Source: Polyangium fumosum (GTDB lineage: Bacteria; Myxococcota_A; Polyangia; Polyangiales; Polyangiaceae). From it: 64,000 nucleotides of DNA. The DNA is taken from the NCBI RefSeq assembly GCF_005144585.1, contig NZ_SSMQ01000016.1, positions 1 to 64,000 of the forward strand, written 5' to 3'. This document shows positions 46,505-54,875 of this stretch, piece by piece. How positions within the stretch are numbered: position 1 is the stretch's first letter; each line of letters starts with the position of its first letter. The translations under genes were made by a program, and so were the position numbers. The notes under the pieces were generated by a model, which was not told the origin of the DNA, made no database searches, and saw only the letters and a program-made list of their open reading frames with translations.

Positions 46505-48691
46505 CTACTCGAAACGGACGTTGAACTCGATGGGGCCGAAGCGGAGCATCGCGCCGGGCGAGACGGGCGTCCACACGAGCGGCGGGATGCGGTTTCCGTT
46601 GATGCTCGTACCGTTGTTCGAGTTCTCGTCACGCACGAAGAGCTGGCCGTTCTCGAACTTGACGACGGCGTGGCTGCCGGAGACGCGCGGCTCGTTCACC
46701 ACGATCTGACACGTCGCGGCGTCGCGGCCGACGCGCATCTCCGTGCCGGGGTTGAACGTGAAGATGCCGAGCGAGCCGGAGAGCACCGCGCGGTTCGCGG
46801 CGCCGCCCACGGGGCCGCCGCCCATCGGAGGAGGACCGTATCCGCCGCCGAAGTCCGGGCCGCCCATGCCGGGCATGCCGCCGCCCATGGGCACGGCAGG
46901 CGCGTAGCCGCCCGCCATGGGAGGGGAACCGCCCCCGGGGCGCGGAGCCGTCGTGGGGGCGTTGCCGGTGCGACGCTTGTTGCCGCCGCTGCGGAAGATC
47001 GAGACGACGAGCAGGACGAGGACGACGCCGCCGAAGGTGATGGCGCCGATGAGCAGGTAGGGCAGCGGCGCCTCTTTCGCCTTCACCGTGATGATCTTGT
47101 CGGCGGTGATGGCGCTCGTGCGCTTGGCCTGGTTGTCGTAGACGACCAGGCGCGCGGTCATCTGATCGCCCTTGCCGGCGAGGAACTTGTCCGTGTTCGG
47201 AGCTTCGAACTCGACCATGCTCTCGCCGGCCGTCGTGGCCTTGCCGCGCATACCTTGCTCGATGAGCGTGCGTTGCGCCTTCTTCGCGTCGTCGATGCTG
47301 CCGCCCTGGAGCGAGGCGGGCGCGGGCTGGTTCTTCGGGACCATGTAGAGCTCGGCCCGCTGCGTGTTGCCGCCCCAGCAGAAGTTACCGAAGACCTTCA
47401 CGGTCCCGCCCGGGTGCACCGGATCCTGCTGCGCGGCGCGCTCGGTGGCCTCACGATCGATGTCGAGCGGCCACTGCGAGGGGTCGATGCCGACGGGCAC
47501 GTTCTGGAACGTCGCGTCGCCGGCGATCAGCGGATCGGTGTTGAGGAACGCGAGGCGGAAGGTCTGCGTCAAGCTCAGCGCGACACACGAGACGCGCCAC
47601 TTGACGATGTGCATCTTGTTGAAGCGCGAGCGGACCGCGTTGACGATGTTGACCGCGCGCGACTCCTGCCTGTCGCGCAGGATGCTGTAGAAGCCGCCGA
47701 TCTCGGGGTTCGAGAGCCCTTCCATGAACTCGCGCGAGTTCGCGGCGAACTCCTCGACGAGCTTGCTCGGGAACCAGACCGAGATGACCGGCACCGGCGT
47801 CTTCGGGAGGACTTCGTTGTTCTCCGGGAAGCGGCCCTTCGTGAGGTAGTCCTTGAGCAGGTTCGAGGCCGCGGAGTTCGAGCTCGGATCGGCGCCGGCC
47901 GCGCCGTTCGAGAGAACGACCATGGCTTGGTGCATGGGCACGACGACGTTCGTGCCGACGTTGCCGAGCTCCTTGAAGCCGTCGGTGGCCGCGGTCTTGA
48001 TGATGTTGAAGAGCGGGCGCGTGCGGCCCTGCGTGGGGAACGTGTTCTTGACGCTCGAGATCGTCTGGAGCGCCGTCTGCTTGTTGTTCACCCACTTCGA
48101 GTCTTCGACGACGCTCTTGTCGTTGAAGAACATCACGTCGACGATGTCGTTCGGGCCCATCGCGTTGACGAACGCGGTGGCGACGGACTTCGCCTCGTCG
48201 AAGCGCGTGCCCATCGAAGACGCAGCGTCGATGAGGATGAGCCACGCGGTGCCCACGCCGGGCTGGCTCGTGCTCTCACCCCAGCGCGCCTTCGACTCGA
48301 ACCGGGCCACGGTGTCGGAGCCGTCGACGACGACGGTGAGCACCGCGTTCTTCTCCGGGAAGTCGAACGACGAGTAGAGCGCGTTCGGCTGCTCGACCGC
48401 GTTCGCCACGCAGTCGTAGAACGCGTCGCCGTTCAGCGCCGCGCACGGCCGCGTCGCGTCCGACATGCGCTTGTTCTGGACGAGGTCGATCACGGTCGTG
48501 AGCACGGGCGAGCCGTCGACCGTGCTCGTGCGCGGATCGATGCGGAGGATCTTGGCCTCCGGAGCAGCGAAGGAGGGCGCGGCGGCGAAGAGGATCGCCG
48601 CGAGCGCCGCGAGCGCGGGGAGCGCGAACAGGGGAGCTTTGCGCGCCGATCGAGTGACGGCGCGGGCGGCTCCGTGGGGCAACGGGTTCAT
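46505..48691 (-). CDS. VWA-FHA membrane protein
   Basis: A 728-residue protein. A signal peptide (about 18-43) exports the N-terminal part. A VWA domain at about 145-350 begins LILIDAASSMG. Its DxSxS motif reads D155-A-A-S-S159, so one metal-site Ser is Ala. A membrane helix (about 545-570) is followed by a Gly/Pro/Met-rich linker and a C-terminal FHA domain (about 640-725: VGRDAATCQIVV, VSGSHAVV, NSNNGTSING). The VWA part should lie outside and the FHA part inside the cytoplasm, an arrangement that can pass signals across the membrane. It lies 51 bases upstream of the PP2C gene. The ATG at 48691 directly precedes the signal peptide. Confidence 0.88.
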   Translation of the reverse strand: MNPLPHGAARAVTRSARKAPLFALPALAALAAILFAAAPSFAAPEAKILRIDPRTSTVDGSPVLTTVIDLVQNKRMSDATRPCAALNGDAFYDCVANAVEQPNALYSSFDFPEKNAVLTVVVDGSDTVARFESKARWGESTSQPGVGTAWLILIDAASSMGTRFDEAKSVATAFVNAMGPNDIVDVMFFNDKSVVEDSKWVNNKQTALQTISSVKNTFPTQGRTRPLFNIIKTAATDGFKELGNVGTNVVVPMHQAMVVLSNGAAGADPSSNSAASNLLKDYLTKGRFPENNEVLPKTPVPVISVWFPSKLVEEFAANSREFMEGLSNPEIGGFYSILRDRQESRAVNIVNAVRSRFNKMHIVKWRVSCVALSLTQTFRLAFLNTDPLIAGDATFQNVPVGIDPSQWPLDIDREATERAAQQDPVHPGGTVKVFGNFCWGGNTQRAELYMVPKNQPAPASLQGGSIDDAKKAQRTLIEQGMRGKATTAGESMVEFEAPNTDKFLAGKGDQMTARLVVYDNQAKRTSAITADKIITVKAKEAPLPYLLIGAITFGGVVLVLLVVSIFRSGGNKRRTGNAPTTAPRPGGGSPPMAGGYAPAVPMGGGMPGMGGPDFGGGYGPPPMGGGPVGGAANRAVLSGSLGIFTFNPGTEMRVGRDAATCQIVVNEPRVSGSHAVVKFENGQLFVRDENSNNGTSINGNRIPPLVWTPVSPGAMLRFGPIEFNVRFE

Positions 48692-48947
48692 GCTTGAGCC
48701 TCCAACATGGGGGGTCCTCGGCGGGCCGGCGCAGGCGCGAGGTGACGAGCACCTTCGCGCACGCGCGTGGTCCGCGAGCGTGGCCGCCGCGTGCTCTCGT
48801 GCGTCGAGGCAGGGAAGCACGTCCGCCCTGCGCGATGAGCGCGGGGGACGGCTGCCTCGGGCGACGCGAGCGCGCGGGGGCGTCATCTCGTCGAGGAGCT
48901 GGATAGGGTGAAAAGGGCGTTCCGCACGGGGCTTCTCCGCGCGACCC
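48692..48947. other. Intergenic region between two FHA genes
   Basis: About 256 bases upstream of the VWA-FHA gene, which would hold its promoter and the end of the zinc-ribbon/FHA transcript. No clear promoter, terminator or repeat is seen. Confidence 0.4.
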
Positions 48948-50207
48948 CTAGGTCCGAGCCGTCACGATGATGGTGATGACGCTGAAGCCGCCGAAACGGA
49001 TCTTGTCGCCGTCACGCAGCTCGCGCCTGCCCTTGAAGCCGATGGCTTCTTCGTTGTGGAAGGTGCCGTTCGTCGAGCCGAGATCACTCAGGATGAACCT
49101 CCCACCTTCACAGTCGATCGTCGCGTGATGCGTGGACGTCGTGCCGTGCGCGATCTCCACGTCGACCTTCTGACCCGTGTCCGCGCGGCCGACCGCGTTC
49201 TTGCCCTGCCAGAGCGGCCAGAACTTACCGAGCGGATCCTCCTGGTAGCTCACCAGGAAGCCTGCGAGCGCGCGGCGGCCGTCGGGGCTCGGCGCGGCTC
49301 CTTGCCGACCGGGCATCGGCGGAGGATTCCCAGGGATCCCCGTCGCGGCGTTTCCGCGCCCAGGTGCCCGCGCCGGCTCGAAGCCACCTTCGGGCTTCGG
49401 CGGCGGTGCGTACCCCTCGTGTTTGTCCGGCATCGGCGGCGGTGCGAACGCCCGGGGTCCAGGCGGCGGGGGATACCCACCGGCGGGCTCTGGCGGAGGC
49501 GGCCCGAAGCCTGGCGGCGCAGGCGGCGGCCCGAAGCCGGGCGGTGCAGGCGGCGGCCCAAAGCCGGGCGGCGCAGGCGGCGGCCCGAATCCACCCGGGG
49601 CCGGAGGCGGCCCATAACCCGTGGGCGGCGGCTCGGGAGGCGGCCCGAATCCAGGCGGCGCAGGCGGCGGTCCGAATCCGGGCGGCGCAGGCGGCGGTCC
49701 AAAACCAGCCGGCGGCTCGGGAGGCGGCCCGAATCCGGGCGGCGCGGGCGGCGGTCCAAAACCGGCCGGCGGGGAAGGCGGCTCGGGGGGCGGCCCGAAC
49801 CCAGGCGGCGCAGGCGGCGGCCCGAACCCACCCGGCGTCGCCTGAGGCGGTCCGAACGCGGGGGGCGGCGGAGGCGGTCCGAAGCCTCCCGGCCCGGGAG
49901 GTGCGCCAAACGCAGGAGGCGGCGGAGGCCCGAACGCAGCGGGGTTTGCCGTGGGCGCGGGGGGCGGCCCGAAGCCGCCTCCGAAGCCGGGGGGAGCCGG
50001 CGGGGGCGGTCCGAAGCCCGGCGGCTCGGGAGGCGGCCCAAAGCCCGGCGGCCCCGGCGGAGGCCCGAAGCCCGGCGGTTGCCCGAAGGCGGGAGGGGGC
50101 GGAGGAGGACCGAAGGCGCCCGGCCCCGGAGGCCCGAGCGGAGAGGCGCAGATCGCGCAGAACTTGTCGGCGGGTGTGGCAGGCGCGCCGCAACGCGGGC
50201 AGTTCAT
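48948..50207 (-). CDS. Zinc-ribbon FHA protein with long Gly-Pro-rich repeats
   Basis: A 419-residue protein in three parts. Residues 1-21 are a zinc ribbon (CPRC at 3-6, CAIC at 17-20). Residues about 25-260 are a low-complexity region made of PPPxGFGPP-type repeats. An FHA domain ends the protein (about 330-415: VGRADTGQKVDVEI, TSTHHATID, LGSTNGTFHN). Zinc ribbon plus FHA is typical of myxobacterial signalling proteins that read phosphothreonine. The disordered middle may mediate assembly. The ATG at 50207 begins the zinc ribbon; a longer frame start upstream lacks support. Confidence 0.85.
   Translation of the reverse strand: MNCPRCGAPATPADKFCAICASPLGPPGPGAFGPPPPPPAFGQPPGFGPPPGPPGFGPPPEPPGFGPPPPAPPGFGGGFGPPPAPTANPAAFGPPPPPAFGAPPGPGGFGPPPPPPAFGPPQATPGGFGPPPAPPGFGPPPEPPSPPAGFGPPPAPPGFGPPPEPPAGFGPPPAPPGFGPPPAPPGFGPPPEPPPTGYGPPPAPGGFGPPPAPPGFGPPPAPPGFGPPPAPPGFGPPPPEPAGGYPPPPGPRAFAPPPMPDKHEGYAPPPKPEGGFEPARAPGRGNAATGIPGNPPPMPGRQGAAPSPDGRRALAGFLVSYQEDPLGKFWPLWQGKNAVGRADTGQKVDVEIAHGTTSTHHATIDCEGGRFILSDLGSTNGTFHNEEAIGFKGRRELRDGDKIRFGGFSVITIIVTART
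49430..50150 (-). repeat. Imperfect tandem repeats encoding Gly-Phe-Gly-Pro-Pro-Pro units
   Basis: On the plus strand the DNA repeats GGCGGCCCGAAGCCGGGCGG-like units of mostly 24-27 bases with variants. It encodes about 20-25 copies of GFGPPP-containing units in the zinc-ribbon/FHA protein. The repeat has no stop in several frames, and copy number is likely to vary between strains through slippage. Confidence 0.75.
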
Positions 50208-50474
50208 AGTGTCCTTCTCGTGTTGACGGACCAAAGACCTCGTCCGCCTCGGCGGCAGCATACCGTGTGGGCCGGACCGAGGATCAAGAAGAAGTACTCT
50301 TTACCCTCGGCGAGGTGGACGAGGCACCTCGGAGCACGACGCAGCGCAGCACGTCGACGGGCTCTCGTGCGGGAACGCGGCGCGACGACGGCGTGCCGCA
50401 GGCGCGCGGAAAGAAGCACGGTACCGGCGTGGCATGGCGCGGGACCGAGGTGCGTGCGCGGAAGAAATGCGAAA

Positions 50475-50508
50475 GGGTGTCCTGGGCTGAATCAGCCCGG
50501 GGACACCC
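50475..50508 (-). terminator. Terminator hairpin downstream of rplS
   Basis: GGGTGTCC at 50475-50482 pairs with GGACACCC at 50501-50508. An inner stem is formed by GGGCT and AGCCC. On the minus strand the stem is followed by TTTCGCATTTCTTCC, a moderate T-rich tract. It lies 68 bases after the rplS stop. Confidence 0.65.
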
Positions 50509-50548
50509 TTCGCAATGCGTTCGACGAGAGCGGGAGTGAGCGGAGACG

Positions 50549-50571
50549 GGAGGCCCCGAGATGGGGCCTTC
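50549..50571 (-). terminator. Hairpin directly after the rplS stop
   Basis: AGGCCCC at 50551-50557 pairs with GGGGCCT at 50563-50569, 5 bases from the end of rplS. No T tract follows, so it may protect the mRNA 3' end or help the larger hairpin 40 bases further on. Confidence 0.45.
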
Positions 50572-50575
50572 CGGA

Positions 50576-50932
50576 TCAGCCGTCCTTGGCGTCGCGCACG
50601 CGGGCGGCCTTGCCGGCCAGCGAGCGGAGGTAGAACAAGCGCGAGCGACGAACGACGCCGCGCGAGACCACCTCGATCTTGTCGATGCGGGGGCTGTGCG
50701 TTGGGAAGATACGCTCCACACCCACGTTGAAGCTCACCTTGCGGACCGTGAAGGTGCTGCGCGCACCGGCCCGATGTTGCTTCAGTACGACGCCCTGGAA
50801 GACCTGGATACGCTCCTTCTCGCCCTCGACGATGCGGTAGTGGACCCGGACGGTGTCGCCGACCCGGAACTCCGGGAGCCCCTCGCGGAGCTGCGGGGTT
50901 TCGATCTTCGCAAGTACGTTCGAGGTGAGCAT
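50576..50932 (-). CDS. rplS: Ribosomal protein bL19
   Basis: A 118-residue protein of the 50S subunit near the subunit interface. The family pattern is complete: [49 protein letters not shown], and [19 protein letters not shown]. It usually sits with trmD and rimM; here it stands alone, with its own strong promoter upstream and jag beyond. Terminator hairpins follow. Confidence 0.97.
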   Translation of the reverse strand: MLTSNVLAKIETPQLREGLPEFRVGDTVRVHYRIVEGEKERIQVFQGVVLKQHRAGARSTFTVRKVSFNVGVERIFPTHSPRIDKIEVVSRGVVRRSRLFYLRSLAGKAARVRDAKDG

Positions 50933-51012
50933 GTCGCGGTCCTTCGACTGGGGATGGTCCCGGCTGTTGGGGCAAACGGCTCCACGCCTGCCGGAGACGA
51001 CGAGGGAGCGGC

Positions 51013-51040
51013 ATTATGCATACCGTCCCCACGCTGTCAA
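51013..51040 (-). promoter_or_regulatory. Near-consensus sigma-70 promoter of rplS
   Basis: On the minus strand, TTGACA at 51040-51035 is a perfect -35 box. After 16 bases comes CATAAT at 51018-51013, a five-of-six -10 box. Transcription would start about 75 bases before the rplS ATG. It is the clearest vegetative promoter in the window. Confidence 0.8.
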
Positions 51041-51115
51041 CCGATCATGGATCGTGGGGATACGGTGGATCGCGGGGGCGACGAACTCACCGCCCCGCAC
51101 GATCTCTTCGGACGG

Positions 51116-51691
51116 TCAACGGCGAACGGGGATGATCTGCACGCGGCGCGCGTCGCCTTCGCCGTCGCTCTTCGTGACGACGCCGGGGAACTTCGCGAGC
51201 GCGAGGTGCACGACGCGGCGATCCTGCGGGTTCATCGGCTCGAACGTGATGATCTTGCCCTCCTCGACGGCCTGCTTGCCGAGGCGACGGGCCATCGAGG
51301 TGAGCGTCTCCTCGCGGCGCGCGCGGTAGCCCTCGGCGTCGATGATCACGTGGCGGCGCTGCTTGCCGGGCCGGTTGATCACGCGGTTGGCGAGGAACTG
51401 CAGCGCGGCGAGCGTCTGGCCCTTCTTGCCGATGATGCGGCCGGCGTCCCTGCCCTCGATCTCCAGCCGGATCTCCTCGGGCGGATCTTCCGGCTCGTTC
51501 TCGAGCAGGTCCACGGTGCAGTCCATGCCCATCGCGGCGAGCGTATCGATGACGAAGTCGAGCGCTTGATCGGCGCGACCATCCTCCTCGAACGGGGCTT
51601 TCGCCTCGGCGGCGCGCTCGTCGCGCTCGTCGTCGTCGTGCCGGGTGCCTTCGGCGTTCACGCTGGTCTTCCCGGGAGCTCCATTATCCAC
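51116..51691 (-). CDS. jag: KH/R3H RNA-binding protein Jag (KhpB)
   Basis: Jag/KhpB binds RNA and is tied to cell envelope and division control in several bacteria. The 191-residue protein lacks the N-terminal Jag_N domain in clear form and has an acidic start. The KH domain (about 75-130) has the GRDAGRIIGKKGQTL loop. The R3H domain (about 135-190) has MNPQDRRVVHLAL. The GTG at 51691 is chosen because AAGG lies 9 bases before it and it overlaps the yidC stop by 8 bases. A GTG at 51697 and a TTG at 51715 are alternatives. It is the last gene of the rpmH operon. Confidence 0.88.
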   Translation of the reverse strand: MDNGAPGKTSVNAEGTRHDDDERDERAAEAKAPFEEDGRADQALDFVIDTLAAMGMDCTVDLLENEPEDPPEEIRLEIEGRDAGRIIGKKGQTLAALQFLANRVINRPGKQRRHVIIDAEGYRARREETLTSMARRLGKQAVEEGKIITFEPMNPQDRRVVHLALAKFPGVVTKSDGEGDARRVQIIPVRR

Positions 51692-53453
51692 GGACACGTG
51701 CCTTTCCCTTTCCAAGAGCAGGCGCCGACTTGGTTTCGTCGCCCGAAGATTTCGCTGGCTTCTCGCGCACCTCGATGCCGGCGGAGCCCTGCGTCTTGCG
51801 GCTCAGGTAGCGCTCGACCGCAACCTGCTGGGCGATGCCGAGCCACGTGTTGGTCAGCATGTACACGCCGAGGCCTGCGGGCAGGTAGAGCATCATCACC
51901 ACGAAGATGCCCGGCAGCATGTACTGCATCATCTTCTGCTGCATCGGGTCGCTCTGCGGCGGCATGAGCTTCTGCTGGAAGAAGCTCGACGCGCCGAGGA
52001 TCGCGGGGATGACGAAGTATTCGCCCTTGTCCGAGAGATCCGGGATGATCCGGGCCGACAAAAAGGGCACGTGATAGAGTTCGACCGCCGTCTGCAGGGC
52101 CTGGTAGAGCGCGAACCACACGGGCATCTGGAGCAGCATCGGGATGCAGCCGAGCACCGGGTTCGTCACGCCGTGCTTGCGCCAGAGCTCCTGGAGCGCG
52201 AGGCCGCGCTGCGCGGGGTCGTCCTTGTAACGAGTGTTGAGCTCGTCCATCTCCGGCTTGAGCCGGCGCATCGCCGCGCTGCTCTTGATCTGCGAGATGC
52301 TGAGCGGGAAGAGCAGCGTGCGCACGGTGATCGTGAGCAGCGCGATCGCCCATCCCCAGCTCCCCACGGCCTTGTGGAGGATCTTCAGGTAGCCGACGAG
52401 GACCTTCGCGATCGGCGAGAACGTGCCGAGATCGATCACCTCGGTGATGCCCGGGCCGGCAGCCGCGAGCACCTCGCGCTCCTTCGGGCCCGTGAAGCTC
52501 AGGACCTTGTACGTCTGCGTCGCCTGCGGCGCGAGCTCGACCTCGGGATACGCGAGGCGCGCACGGTAGACGTGGCCGTGTGTGTCCTTGTCCTTCTCGC
52601 GATCCGCCGCGTTGTACTTGGCGCGGTTCCAGTCCTCTTCGATCTGCGTCTCGGCGAACGCTGCGGGACCTTCGACCGGGATCGCGGCCTTCGTGAAGTA
52701 GACGCTGCTGACGGCGACCCATTTCGCGGCGCCGGGGCTGCGGCGCCAGAGCTCGTTCGTGAACTCCTTGTCCTTGAAGTCCTTCGGCTCGAACGCGTCG
52801 GCGTGCAAGCGCTCGACCTTCTCCGTCGTCGCCGCGAGCACGTCCGTCATCTGCTCCGAGATGCGGCCGAGGCTGCCCTTGGTCTCCTCGGTCGTGCGCC
52901 ACGAGGTCTGCTCCACCGTGAGCCTGTGCTTGAGCGGCTCGGCGGAGAGGTTCTTCACCTCGAGCGTCATTTCGAGTTCGAAGGGGTTGCCCGTCTCGCG
53001 CACGACCTTCGTGAGCTTCGAGGTCGCGTCCTCGTAGACGAACGTGCACGACTTGCCGTCCTGCGCCGCGAGCGTCCAGTCGAGGTTGTCGTAGGGCGTC
53101 TGCTGCTTCGCGACCCCGGGCAAACGCACGTCCGTTCGCAGCGGCTGGCGCCACTCCTGCGAGGTCGTGACGAGATCGATCGGCTTGCCGGCCTTCGAGT
53201 ACTTGCCTTCATCGGTGAGCCGAAGGTGGCGCAGCGAGCCGCCGCGCGAAGACAGCTCCGCCTCGAAGCGCGGACCGTTGATCGTGCAAATCTGCTCGGG
53301 CTGCCTCTTGTCGTCCGGCAGCCGATCGGCGTCGTAGAACGTGTTCGGCTGGACGTCTTCGTTGCCCTTGCCGAACAGGTTGCCGCCGAACTGCCAGAAC
53401 AGGATGGCAGCGATGCCGATGAGCACCCACTGAACGATTTTGCCGCGTTCCAT
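51684..53453 (-). CDS. yidC: Membrane protein insertase YidC
   Basis: A 589-residue inner-membrane insertase that acts with or without SecYEG. The first helix (IVQWVLIGIAAILFWQFGG) is followed by a large periplasmic domain (about 40-340), as in Gram-negative YidC. The conserved insertase core (about 360-565) has SWGWAIALLTITVRTLLFPL with the groove Arg, KPEMDELNTRYKDD and NPVLGCIPMLLQMPVWFALYQ. A basic C-terminal tail follows. GAAGGA before the ATG at 53453 supports that start over a TTG five codons upstream. Confidence 0.96.
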   Translation of the reverse strand: MERGKIVQWVLIGIAAILFWQFGGNLFGKGNEDVQPNTFYDADRLPDDKRQPEQICTINGPRFEAELSSRGGSLRHLRLTDEGKYSKAGKPIDLVTTSQEWRQPLRTDVRLPGVAKQQTPYDNLDWTLAAQDGKSCTFVYEDATSKLTKVVRETGNPFELEMTLEVKNLSAEPLKHRLTVEQTSWRTTEETKGSLGRISEQMTDVLAATTEKVERLHADAFEPKDFKDKEFTNELWRRSPGAAKWVAVSSVYFTKAAIPVEGPAAFAETQIEEDWNRAKYNAADREKDKDTHGHVYRARLAYPEVELAPQATQTYKVLSFTGPKEREVLAAAGPGITEVIDLGTFSPIAKVLVGYLKILHKAVGSWGWAIALLTITVRTLLFPLSISQIKSSAAMRRLKPEMDELNTRYKDDPAQRGLALQELWRKHGVTNPVLGCIPMLLQMPVWFALYQALQTAVELYHVPFLSARIIPDLSDKGEYFVIPAILGASSFFQQKLMPPQSDPMQQKMMQYMLPGIFVVMMLYLPAGLGVYMLTNTWLGIAQQVAVERYLSRKTQGSAGIEVREKPAKSSGDETKSAPALGKGKARVRG

Positions 53454-53565
53454 GAAATCCTTCGGCAATCTCCTTGCCGTAAAACCCTACTGGTCCTTGC
53501 CCCGCCCCGTGACCGCGTGATCCCCCCGGAAGGGCTCGCTCGCTTGGCGAGCATGCGAGGGGAAA

Positions 53566-53928
53566 CTAACCAGCCTCATGGACCGCGCCACTGCTCCACG
53601 GCGAAAGTCGAGCCTCGTCGTGGGAAGAAAGGTTCGTATTTCCAACCCTTTGATCCGGGCCGTGCCGCGCGGGCTCTTCCGTACGCGAGCGGCCGATCCG
53701 TGGAGGCGGCGGAGGATCGTAGCCGCCCGGATGGAACGGGTGGCACTTACACAGGCGCTTCACTGAAAGCAAGCTCCCGCGCAGCGCTCCATGACCCGCG
53801 ATGCACGCGGCGGCGTACCGCGAGCAAGAGGGTTCGAACCGACAGACAGGACCGAAGAGCGCGAGCAGCACCTTCGAGAGCGTCAGCTGGTAGACGCGGA
53901 TCAGCAGGAGGAGGAGCTTGGCCAGCAT
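53566..53928 (-). CDS. yidD: Membrane protein insertion efficiency factor YidD
   Basis: A 120-residue protein. Its core LLLLLIRVYQLTLS, CRFEPSCSRYAA, KRLCKCHPFHPGGYDPPP has the conserved Cys and HPGG pattern of YidD, which helps YidC insert proteins. The C terminus beyond about 85 is a variable tail. The ATG at 53928 gives the family N terminus but has no ribosome-binding site. The bases before it are a GC-rich hairpin repeat reading CCCCCAAACCCCC on this strand. An ATG at 53973 would translate the repeat and add 15 residues. Confidence 0.88.
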   Translation of the reverse strand: MLAKLLLLLIRVYQLTLSKVLLALFGPVCRFEPSCSRYAAACIAGHGALRGSLLSVKRLCKCHPFHPGGYDPPPPPRIGRSRTEEPARHGPDQRVGNTNLSSHDEARLSPWSSGAVHEAG

Positions 53929-53976
53929 GGGGGTTTGGGGGCGGAGCCCGGCGTGCCCGGGCGGAGCCACCATCGA
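53929..53976 (+). repeat. Intergenic hairpin repeat, copy B (divergent)
   Basis: GGGGGTTTGGGGGCGG on the plus strand, then GCCCGG/CCGGGC arms around CGTG. It shares the GGGGGTTTsGGGGGCG head with copies A and C but differs in the arms. It abuts the yidD ATG and occupies the place of its ribosome-binding site. Confidence 0.55.
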
Positions 53977-54104
53977 CGGTCGATGCAGGGCGCGGCGAGC
54001 GACGCCGGAGGGCGCGAGGTGTGGCGAGGCTGAACGCGTCGGCCGCGGCTCCCATCACGAGATCGCGAGGCGAAGCTTGGGGGCCCGCGTTCCTGCTTGC
54101 AAGG

Positions 54105-54542
54105 TCAAGGGCCGCCTTTGCGCCCGTCGCCGGAGCGGTTTCTCGGGTCGACCTGCGCGCCCGGGTTCGGCTTGCCGCTCGCTCGTTTGCGCACGAGCGG
54201 CAGCACGGCCTGAATCTCCGCTTCGAGCTCCCTGCAGGCGAGTTCGTCCACGCCCGGACGCACGATCACCACGACGTCGACGCCGCGCGGAAACGACGCC
54301 ACGTTCCGGCGAAAGACATCACGGAGCAGGCGCTTGGCCCGGTTGCGTTGCACAGCGCAACCCACCTTTCGCGACGCCACCACGCCGAGGCGTGTGGTGC
54401 TGTCGTCGGGGCGGGGTGCGATCAGGATCAGGAGGTGACGCGTCGTGACCCGAGCGCCACCCTCCTGAACGCGCAGGAAATCAGGGCGGCGCCGTAACCG
54501 CTGGGCTCGCGTGAACGTCTGTCGAGGGCGTGGGTCGCCCAC
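54105..54542 (-). CDS. rnpA: Ribonuclease P protein component
   Basis: A 145-residue basic protein that helps the RNase P RNA cut tRNA 5' leaders. The family motif RNRAKRLLRDVFR is present, with TFTRAQRLRRRPDF at the N terminus and VVIVRPGVDEL after it. The tail of about 30 residues is rich in Gly/Pro/Arg. The GTG at 54542 lies 4 bases after the rpmH stop, as is typical. The frame is open upstream but overlaps rpmH there. Confidence 0.95.
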   Translation of the reverse strand: MGDPRPRQTFTRAQRLRRRPDFLRVQEGGARVTTRHLLILIAPRPDDSTTRLGVVASRKVGCAVQRNRAKRLLRDVFRRNVASFPRGVDVVVIVRPGVDELACRELEAEIQAVLPLVRKRASGKPNPGAQVDPRNRSGDGRKGGP

Positions 54543-54546
54543 GACT

Positions 54547-54696
54547 TCACTTCTTGTAGATCGTCGTGGCGAGGCGCGCGCGGCCCTTACGCCGGCGGTT
54601 GTTGATGACCTTGCGGCCACCGCTCGTGGCCATGCGCGCCCGGAAGCCATGGGTACGCGCGCGGCGGGTGTTGTGGGGCTGGAACGTGCGCTTCAT
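54547..54696 (-). CDS. rpmH: Ribosomal protein bL34
   Basis: A 49-residue protein with the standard bL34 sequence pattern: [47 protein letters not shown] lies 7 bases before the ATG. It is the first gene of the rpmH-rnpA-yidD-yidC-jag operon. That operon normally lies next to dnaA and the chromosome origin, but here the upstream neighbour is a divergent ompA-like gene. Confidence 0.97.
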   Translation of the reverse strand: MKRTFQPHNTRRARTHGFRARMATSGGRKVINNRRRKGRARLATTIYKK

Positions 54697-54736
54697 CGTA
54701 GGACCCTTCAGAACCCTTCGTTTTTCGGGGCGCGCA

Positions 54737-54765
54737 AAGAAAGCACAGGTCCGCCTGCTGGTCAA
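54737..54765 (-). promoter_or_regulatory. Candidate promoter of the rpmH operon
   Basis: On the minus strand, TTGACC (54765-54760) lies 17 bases before TTTCTT (54742-54737), about 40 bases before the rpmH ATG. The -35 box matches five of six; the -10 box is weak (three of six). Confidence 0.45.
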
Positions 54766-54827
54766 GACCGCGAAACGGCCTGGATCGCGCGTCGTCTGTC
54801 TGACCTGATCGACGGCCCCTGTCAACG

Positions 54828-54875
54828 CTCGGGGGCTTCGCTCCTGCGAGCCGAGCTACGCCCCCGAACCCCCGG
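54828..54875 (-). repeat. Intergenic hairpin repeat, copy C
   Basis: On the minus strand this reads GGGGGTTCGGGGGCGTAGCT and on to GCTCG. It is the same as copy A apart from one missing T over the first 28 bases. GGGGGC pairs with GCCCCC and GCTC with GAGC. It lies in the rpmH/ompA intergenic region. Confidence 0.7.

Larger units (their letters stand above)
50208..50575. other. Intergenic region between rplS and the zinc-ribbon/FHA gene
   Basis: About 368 bases. It contains two hairpins near the rplS end (annotated separately). Upstream of the FHA gene no clear promoter motif is seen. Reading frames here show no recognisable protein. Confidence 0.45.

Noticed and set aside
45458-48697. Long plus-strand frame opposite the PP2C and VWA-FHA genes
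   Set aside because: Low-complexity Arg/Glu/Asp/Val composition; the minus strand encodes clear PP2C, VWA and FHA domains.
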